From Methanobacterium sp. (GTDB lineage Archaea; Methanobacteriota; Methanobacteria; Methanobacteriales; Methanobacteriaceae), in contig JAJRAE010000241.1 in the NCBI GenBank assembly GCA_028682985.1, forward strand, positions 1 through 10,589: a stretch of 10,589 nucleotides of DNA, given 5' to 3'. Position numbers and translations under genes: made by a program. Under the pieces are notes generated by a model, which had not been told where the DNA came from, made no database searches, and saw only the letters and a list, made by a program, of their open reading frames with translations. Positions 6,631 to 10,589 of this stretch are shown here, one piece after another (positions within the stretch are counted from its first letter, which is position 1; every line of letters starts with the position of its first letter).

Positions 6631-7851
6631 ATGGTAAATGAAGAAGAAATTCTATCCAAACTCATGAATGGAGAGCTTAAACTATATCAAATTGATAAAT
6701 TAACCAGAAACACCCGGGAAGCTGTTGATATCCGGCGTAAATTTATTGAAAAGAAGTCCGAAGTGGAATTATCCAACCTGGCCCATTATTCATTAAACAT
6801 GGAAGAAGCCCTTAAAAAGAATATAGAAAACCCCATAGGAGCGGTACAGATACCGGTAGGGTTAGCCGGTCCATTAAAACTTAACGGGAAGTATGCGCAG
6901 GGAGATTTCTACGTTCCACTGGCCACCTCTGAGGGGGCGCTGGTAGCATCTGTAAACAGGGGATGCTCGGCCATAACAGATGCAGGCGGAGCTAATGTAC
7001 GTATTGCTGATGATAAAATGACCAGGGGCCCGGTTATAAAAACAAAATCTCTGATTGAAGCTTTGGAGATAAAAGAATGGATTAACAGTCATTTTAATGA
7101 GCTTAAAAAAGCAGCTGAGGTAACTACTAGACATGGTAAGCTAATCAAGATTGACCCGGTAGTGGTGGTGGGCAGATACCTGTACCCCCGCTTCGTATTT
7201 AAAACCGGGGACAGTATGGGAATGAACATGGTTACCATAGCAACAGAAAATGCATTGAACCTATTAACCCATAAAACAGGCGCTCATGTTGTGGCGTTAA
7301 GCGGTAATCTCTGTGTTGATAAAAAACCATCCGCTTTAAATCTGATAGAGGGAAGAGGGAAAACGTTGGTTGCAGAGATAATAATTCCAAAAAATATAAT
7401 TGAAAAAACACTTAAAACAACCACCGAAGCCATTGTTGAAGTTAATACATCTAAGAATTTAATAGGCTCCGCAATATCGGGCAGTATGGGATTCAATGCC
7501 CAGTACGCTAACATGATAGGTGCTATATTTCTGGCAACAGGCCAGGACGAAGCACACATAGTGGAGGGAAGTCTGGGGATAACCACAGCAGAAAATCTAA
7601 ATGGAGACCTCTATTTTTCAGTAACTCTACCAGACGTGCCCCTGGCCACCATCGGCGGTGGCACCGGACTGGAGACCGCCCGGGAATGTCTGGAGATAAT
7701 GGGAGTATACGGCTCAGGTAAAGTGGGTAAATTCGCAGAAATAGTAGCCGGAACAGTTTTAGCCGGTGAATTATCACTGGTAGGGGCTTTATCTGCCGGA
7801 CATTTGGCCCGTGCACATAAAGAGCTTGGACGTGGAACCAAATCATCTTAA
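6631..7851 (+). CDS. hmgA: HMG-CoA reductase, class I (NADPH)
   Basis: This enzyme reduces HMG-CoA to mevalonate, the committed step to isoprenoids and thus to archaeal ether lipids. It is a soluble 406-residue catalytic domain without the membrane anchor of eukaryotic forms. Visible active-site residues are E101 in ATSEGALVAS, the DKKPSALN motif at 230-237 (with D230 and the catalytic lysine K231), D306 in TGQDEAH, and H391 in SAGHLARAH. The NADP-binding GDSMGMNM lies at 193-200 and GRGKTLVAE at 241-249. The motif set is class I rather than the bacterial NADH class II. The ATG at 6631 has GAGGAG 9 bases upstream. A VIT1/CCC1-like gene follows after 42 bases on the same strand, so the two are probably co-transcribed. 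Confidence 0.97.
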   Translation: MVNEEEILSKLMNGELKLYQIDKLTRNTREAVDIRRKFIEKKSEVELSNLAHYSLNMEEALKKNIENPIGAVQIPVGLAGPLKLNGKYAQGDFYVPLATSEGALVASVNRGCSAITDAGGANVRIADDKMTRGPVIKTKSLIEALEIKEWINSHFNELKKAAEVTTRHGKLIKIDPVVVVGRYLYPRFVFKTGDSMGMNMVTIATENALNLLTHKTGAHVVALSGNLCVDKKPSALNLIEGRGKTLVAEIIIPKNIIEKTLKTTTEAIVEVNTSKNLIGSAISGSMGFNAQYANMIGAIFLATGQDEAHIVEGSLGITTAENLNGDLYFSVTLPDVPLATIGGGTGLETARECLEIMGVYGSGKVGKFAEIVAGTVLAGELSLVGALSAGHLARAHKELGRGTKSS

Positions 7852-7893
7852 ACATTTTTTACATGGAATATCAATTGGAGATTTTGAAAATAA

Positions 7894-8475
7894 ATGAACA
7901 TCCGAGAATTCATTTCTGAATATTTTAATATGAGCCGGTACATAGCCCTGGGTACCCTGGACGGTATTCTGGCGGTTATGGGAGTAACTCTGGCTGCCAG
8001 TGGAGTGGCAGGTATAGGAGGTGTGGAAATCCCTAATTATATAATCGGACTAACCGGCTTAAGTGGAGGTATTGCTCTCGCTATGTCCAACGCCTTCGGT
8101 TCTTTTATAGGTGAAAGGGCGGAAGAGGTTCGCAACATCCGTGAACTGGAGCAGAAGATGATGCTGGATGAGGGAAAACTGGATGATACCCTTATACACA
8201 AACAGGCCAAACGAAGGATATATATGAGCATGTTCACCCATGGATTTTCCAGTTTCACCGGATCATTTGTACCGGTAGTCCCCTTTTTACTTATAGCCAG
8301 TAGATTCACCGCCACCATAACCACAGTAGTTTTATGTTTTATTGCCCTGATTATACTGGGCATCTATCTGGCAAGGGTGTCCAGGGAAAGCCTGCTTAAA
8401 ACCAGTGTAGAAATAGTGATCATTGGAATACTAATCAGTGCAGTGAGCTTCCTAATTGGGGGAAGCCACGGATAG
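7894..8475 (+). CDS. VIT1/CCC1-family membrane protein (possible metal transporter)
   Basis: This 193-residue protein fits the VIT1/CCC1 family (the archaeal group often labelled TIGR00267, from memory). Five hydrophobic segments are expected at about 15-40, 47-70, 113-135, 139-162 and 168-190. TM1 carries the D23-G24 pair seen in the family. Between TM2 and TM3 is a charged cytoplasmic stretch (72-108) rich in Glu (E74, E77, E78, E84, E86), resembling the metal-binding region of plant VIT1. Characterised members move Fe2+ or Mn2+ out of the cytosol; the ion here is unproven. An in-frame stop directly precedes ATG 7894, so this is the earliest possible start. The nearest GGAG (7877-7880) is 13 bases away, an unusually long spacing. 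It follows hmgA by 42 bases and converges on the methyltransferase gene 21 bases after its stop. Confidence 0.8.
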   Translation: MNIREFISEYFNMSRYIALGTLDGILAVMGVTLAASGVAGIGGVEIPNYIIGLTGLSGGIALAMSNAFGSFIGERAEEVRNIRELEQKMMLDEGKLDDTLIHKQAKRRIYMSMFTHGFSSFTGSFVPVVPFLLIASRFTATITTVVLCFIALIILGIYLARVSRESLLKTSVEIVIIGILISAVSFLIGGSHG

Positions 8476-8481
8476 ATTAAA

Positions 8482-8494
8482 TTTTTTCTTCTTT
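8482..8494 (+). terminator. T-rich end signal after the hmgA/VIT1-like unit
   Basis: A run of six Ts followed by CTTCTTT fills the 21-base spacer between the two convergent stop codons. This is consistent with T-tract termination of the plus-strand unit. No hairpin is seen. Confidence 0.3.
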
Positions 8495-8496
8495 AA

Positions 8497-9279
8497 TTAA
8501 TCCATAAATTTTAAATGCAAGATCCTTCCACTTTCTTCCCGGGTAAGGCTGATTTTTGCCTGTTTTCTCCGTTCTTTATGGTAGTCGTAATAGTTCCATT
8601 CTTCAACAAACCGGACTCTACTAGTTATTTCTTCCATTTCCTTACCATTCCATATTCCCCACAGGAATGGTACATGCCTCTCGTACTGAGGGTTCATATT
8701 CCTATGCCTATCTACTAGTAAAGGTGTGGAAACTTCACAGAGCATTTCTGCACCAGGGAAAGCTGTTGTAAGGTATTCTAACAGTTCCTTTATCTGTTTT
8801 TCTTTAAAATACATAAGCAGGCCCTCTGCTATGAACAGTACCGGTTTATCCTTCCTTACATCTTCTGACCAGCTAGCATCAAATATGGATCTGGCTATCA
8901 TTTTATAATGTTCTGTCTCCTGGAAAAAGTGTTTTCTGATGCGGATGGGTTCTGGAAGGTCCAGATCGTACCAATGTATCTGTTGTGTTTCCAGGCGAAA
9001 GTAACGGGTGTCCAATCCACAGCCCAGATTCACCACCGTTCCATCTGGATGTTTTCCTATAAAAATAGAGGTTGCTTTATCTAGGAGTTCGGTTCTGATG
9101 GCTATACTTACCTGGGGCATCCGTTTGTGTTCAAATTTCTGGAAGTCGTACTCTATCTGTTCCATCATCTTCCCAGCCATATCATCCTTGACTATTGGAT
9201 TTTTCTCCTGGGATTCCCGGGCCCGGGCCCAGAGAGGTATAAGCAAAGTTTCGGTTATTCCTTCCAGCTTCTGTTTCAA
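8497..9279 (-). CDS. SAM-dependent methyltransferase, LCMT/PPM-like (COG3315 type)
   Basis: This 260-residue protein resembles the leucine carboxyl methyltransferase-like (LCM) family, whose members O-methylate carboxyl or hydroxyl groups. The SAM-binding motif VVNLGCGLDTRYFRL lies at 82-96, with the diagnostic G-x-G-x-D-T-R. YDLDLPE at 104-110 carries the acidic residues that hold the ribose, and FIAEGLLMYF at 149-158 is the third family motif. The N-terminus LEGITETLLIPLWARA at 5-20 matches the conserved helix of this group, which supports a TTG start at 9277-9279. An in-frame stop lies five codons upstream, and the next Met is residue 34. AGGAT is the only weak ribosome site. The gene follows the TatD-like gene by 41 bases on the same strand and may share its transcript. 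The substrate is unknown, and bacterial origin by transfer is possible but unproven. Confidence 0.85.
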   Translation of the reverse strand: MKQKLEGITETLLIPLWARARESQEKNPIVKDDMAGKMMEQIEYDFQKFEHKRMPQVSIAIRTELLDKATSIFIGKHPDGTVVNLGCGLDTRYFRLETQQIHWYDLDLPEPIRIRKHFFQETEHYKMIARSIFDASWSEDVRKDKPVLFIAEGLLMYFKEKQIKELLEYLTTAFPGAEMLCEVSTPLLVDRHRNMNPQYERHVPFLWGIWNGKEMEEITSRVRFVEEWNYYDYHKERRKQAKISLTREESGRILHLKFMD

Positions 9280-9320
9280 AATATAAGCATCCTAAATATA
9301 ATCTTTGATAAATAAAGTCA

Positions 9321-10169
9321 TTATAAATCTAATTTAACCCCATAAACTCTCTCTACATTATCCACATGGATTTTATGGACATCTTCCTCAGATAAAATTC
9401 TATTTTGCAACAATCCTCTGGTACGGCGGGGTACTGTTTTAGGCCCTAAAACAGCTCCTGGACGACTTTTCATATCTAGATAATCAGTTTCCATAAGGAA
9501 ATTAGTTCCCTTCTTAAGTCCTGCTGTAATCACCTTTTTTGTGGCGATTAAAGAAGCAGTAATGCCGTGATTCTCTTCTTCCAGAACATATGGTCCAGAG
9601 AAATGTTTTATTACCCTTTGTTTTTTGATTCCGGTTTTAGAAGCCATTTCTGCAAATTCTCTAAATTGTTCTTCTCCTGAGCTTTCTGTGTGGAGCTGCA
9701 CTGCGCAATCGGCTTCCCGAGCCAGTTCCATGGCGTATATCATTAAACGGTGATGTATCTCCATTTCCTCTGGTGATATTTCGTAGTGTGGCCTGCCGAT
9801 CTCGCCAATGGCCAGGGCCTCACCCTCCAGGACCAGTTTCTGGGCTCCTTTCAGGGCTTCTCTCATCAACTCCTCGGCCTTCTCCAGTTCTGTTCCCTCC
9901 CTGACTAGGCGGGATAGCTCTGCTGGATGGGCCCCTACTACTGCATAGGCCTTTACTTCAGTGTTGTTGTTTATTTCCTCCACGTATTTTATAACCTGCT
10001 CCATGGCCTCCTGGAATGTGCATTTCTCATTCAAGGTCCAGGTGGGCTTGTTAGGTATGATCATAACTGTTCCACCAGCCCTATGGAATTTACGGGCCAC
10101 TTCAACTGGCCCCTCACCATTTACAGGGTCTACGTGTATATGGTTATCTGTTATTGGCAGATTTTCCAT
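9321..10169 (-). CDS. TatD-like metal-dependent hydrolase (archaeal TIM barrel type)
   Basis: This 282-residue protein has the amidohydrolase TIM-barrel metal site in order: H10-x-H12 after strand 1 (DNHIH), H81 in GAHPAEL, E123 in AIGEIGRPH, H160 in QLHTESSG, H189 in IKHFSGPY and D229 in METDYLD. This is the two-metal pattern of TatD nucleases and related phosphoesterases. The sequence fits the archaeal group usually annotated as predicted metal-dependent hydrolase (COG1099, from memory) better than bacterial TatD. DNase activity and other hydrolase activities are both possible, so the substrate is open. The ATG has AGGAG 10 bases upstream on the minus strand. It lies 51 bases after the aroE stop and 41 bases before the methyltransferase start, suggesting an aroE-hydrolase-methyltransferase transcript. 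Confidence 0.88.
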   Translation of the reverse strand: MENLPITDNHIHVDPVNGEGPVEVARKFHRAGGTVMIIPNKPTWTLNEKCTFQEAMEQVIKYVEEINNNTEVKAYAVVGAHPAELSRLVREGTELEKAEELMREALKGAQKLVLEGEALAIGEIGRPHYEISPEEMEIHHRLMIYAMELAREADCAVQLHTESSGEEQFREFAEMASKTGIKKQRVIKHFSGPYVLEEENHGITASLIATKKVITAGLKKGTNFLMETDYLDMKSRPGAVLGPKTVPRRTRGLLQNRILSEEDVHKIHVDNVERVYGVKLDL

Positions 10170-10220
10170 CTAATTTTTACTCCTACTATTTTATGTCCTT
10201 TTAAAGTCTTAAAATCATTT

Positions 10221-10589
10221 TTAATGTTTATTTAACTTTAATTTTTTATTAATGTCCTTAAAATTTATCTGCTTTGATACAGCTTCTTCAAAAACTTCGC
10301 GGGGCGGTTCTCTCCCTGTCCAAATTTTAAATGATTCTATTCCCTGATATATCAGCATTTTTATCCCGGATATGGTCTGGGCTCCTGCTTTCTCCGCCTC
10401 CTTGAGCAGACCGGTTTCCAGTGGATTGTAGATTACATCATTCACAATTAAATTTTCTGACATCTTTTCTGCTGTTACCAGGGGTTTCTGATCTGCATTC
10501 GGGTACATCCCTATGGGTGTGGTGTTTATTAGAATATTTGCATCTGTTAATTCTTCCTGGAGGTCTTTACCTAGCCCCACAGCTTTCAC
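10221..10589 (-). CDS. aroE: Shikimate dehydrogenase, C-terminal part (5' end outside window)
   Basis: AroE reduces 3-dehydroshikimate to shikimate with NADPH, the step after AroD. Only the last 122 residues are present. The frame is open through the right edge, so the GTG at 10587-10589 is an internal Val codon and not a start. Diagnostic features are ANILINTTPIGMYP (the N-T-T-x-x-G-M nucleotide-domain motif), NDVIYNPLETGLL (conserved D-x-x-Y-x-P-x-x-T), and GIKMLIYQGIESFKIWTG (G-x-x-M-L-x-x-Q-G, where Gln contacts shikimate). The tail after the last family helix is short and Lys-rich (KKLKLNKH). It is the upstream gene of a minus-strand run with the TatD-like hydrolase and the methyltransferase. 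Confidence 0.95.
   Translation of the reverse strand: MKAVGLGKDLQEELTDANILINTTPIGMYPNADQKPLVTAEKMSENLIVNDVIYNPLETGLLKEAEKAGAQTISGIKMLIYQGIESFKIWTGREPPREVFEEAVSKQINFKDINKKLKLNKH

Noticed and set aside
7284..7855. Long open frames on the minus strand opposite hmgA, and similar ones opposite aroD, sucD and htpX.
   Set aside because: They lack ribosome sites and recognisable motifs, and lie fully antisense to genes with intact catalytic motifs.
10587..10589. GTG at the right edge as the start of aroE.
   Set aside because: The visible part begins in the middle of the nucleotide-binding domain, and the N-terminal substrate domain must lie outside the window.

Overview
The window looks like chromosomal DNA of a methanogenic archaeon of the Methanobacterium type (order Methanobacteriales). 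This rests on a class I HMG-CoA reductase for mevalonate and ether-lipid synthesis, a stand-alone GXGXG protein related to formylmethanofuran dehydrogenase subunit C, type I 3-dehydroquinase with shikimate dehydrogenase, a sucD without sucC, an archaeal TatD-like hydrolase, TATA-box promoters, AGGTGA/GGAG-type ribosome sites and very AT-rich spacers. No canonical methanogenesis operon is present, so the genus is inferred.

Layout. Bases 1-452 (+) hold the 3' part of the GXGXG beta-helix gene. Bases 569-1183 (+) encode a DedA-family membrane protein. Converging on it is a roughly ten-helix membrane protein (1212-2228, -) that looks like the sensor half of a signalling protein without its output domain. 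Divergent from that is htpX (2391-3347, +), a membrane zinc protease carrying a textbook EF-hand calcium loop. htpX converges on a two-gene minus-strand unit, aroD (4027-4692) followed by an S26-fold Ser/Lys protease (3417-4022) whose ribosome site overlaps the aroD stop codon. A palindrome-rich divergent promoter region separates aroD from an unrecognised 241-residue protein (4834-5559, +), followed by sucD (5637-6497), hmgA (6631-7851) and a VIT1/CCC1-like membrane protein (7894-8475), all on the plus strand. The right end is a minus-strand run: aroE (cut by the edge, 10221-10589), a TatD-like hydrolase (9321-10169) and an LCMT-like methyltransferase (8497-9279).

How it fits together. aroD and aroE supply consecutive shikimate-pathway steps, sucD contributes to succinyl-CoA metabolism, and hmgA commits carbon to isoprenoid lipids. 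dedA, htpX, the S26 protease and the VIT1-like protein all act at the membrane. No mobile element, CRISPR array, tRNA or rRNA was seen, and no gene-free stretch exceeds about 165 bases. Most of the window is core archaeal metabolism. The unusual items are the EF-hand in HtpX, the output-less sensor, the S26 protease coupled to aroD, and the unrecognised gene with its palindromic promoter region.
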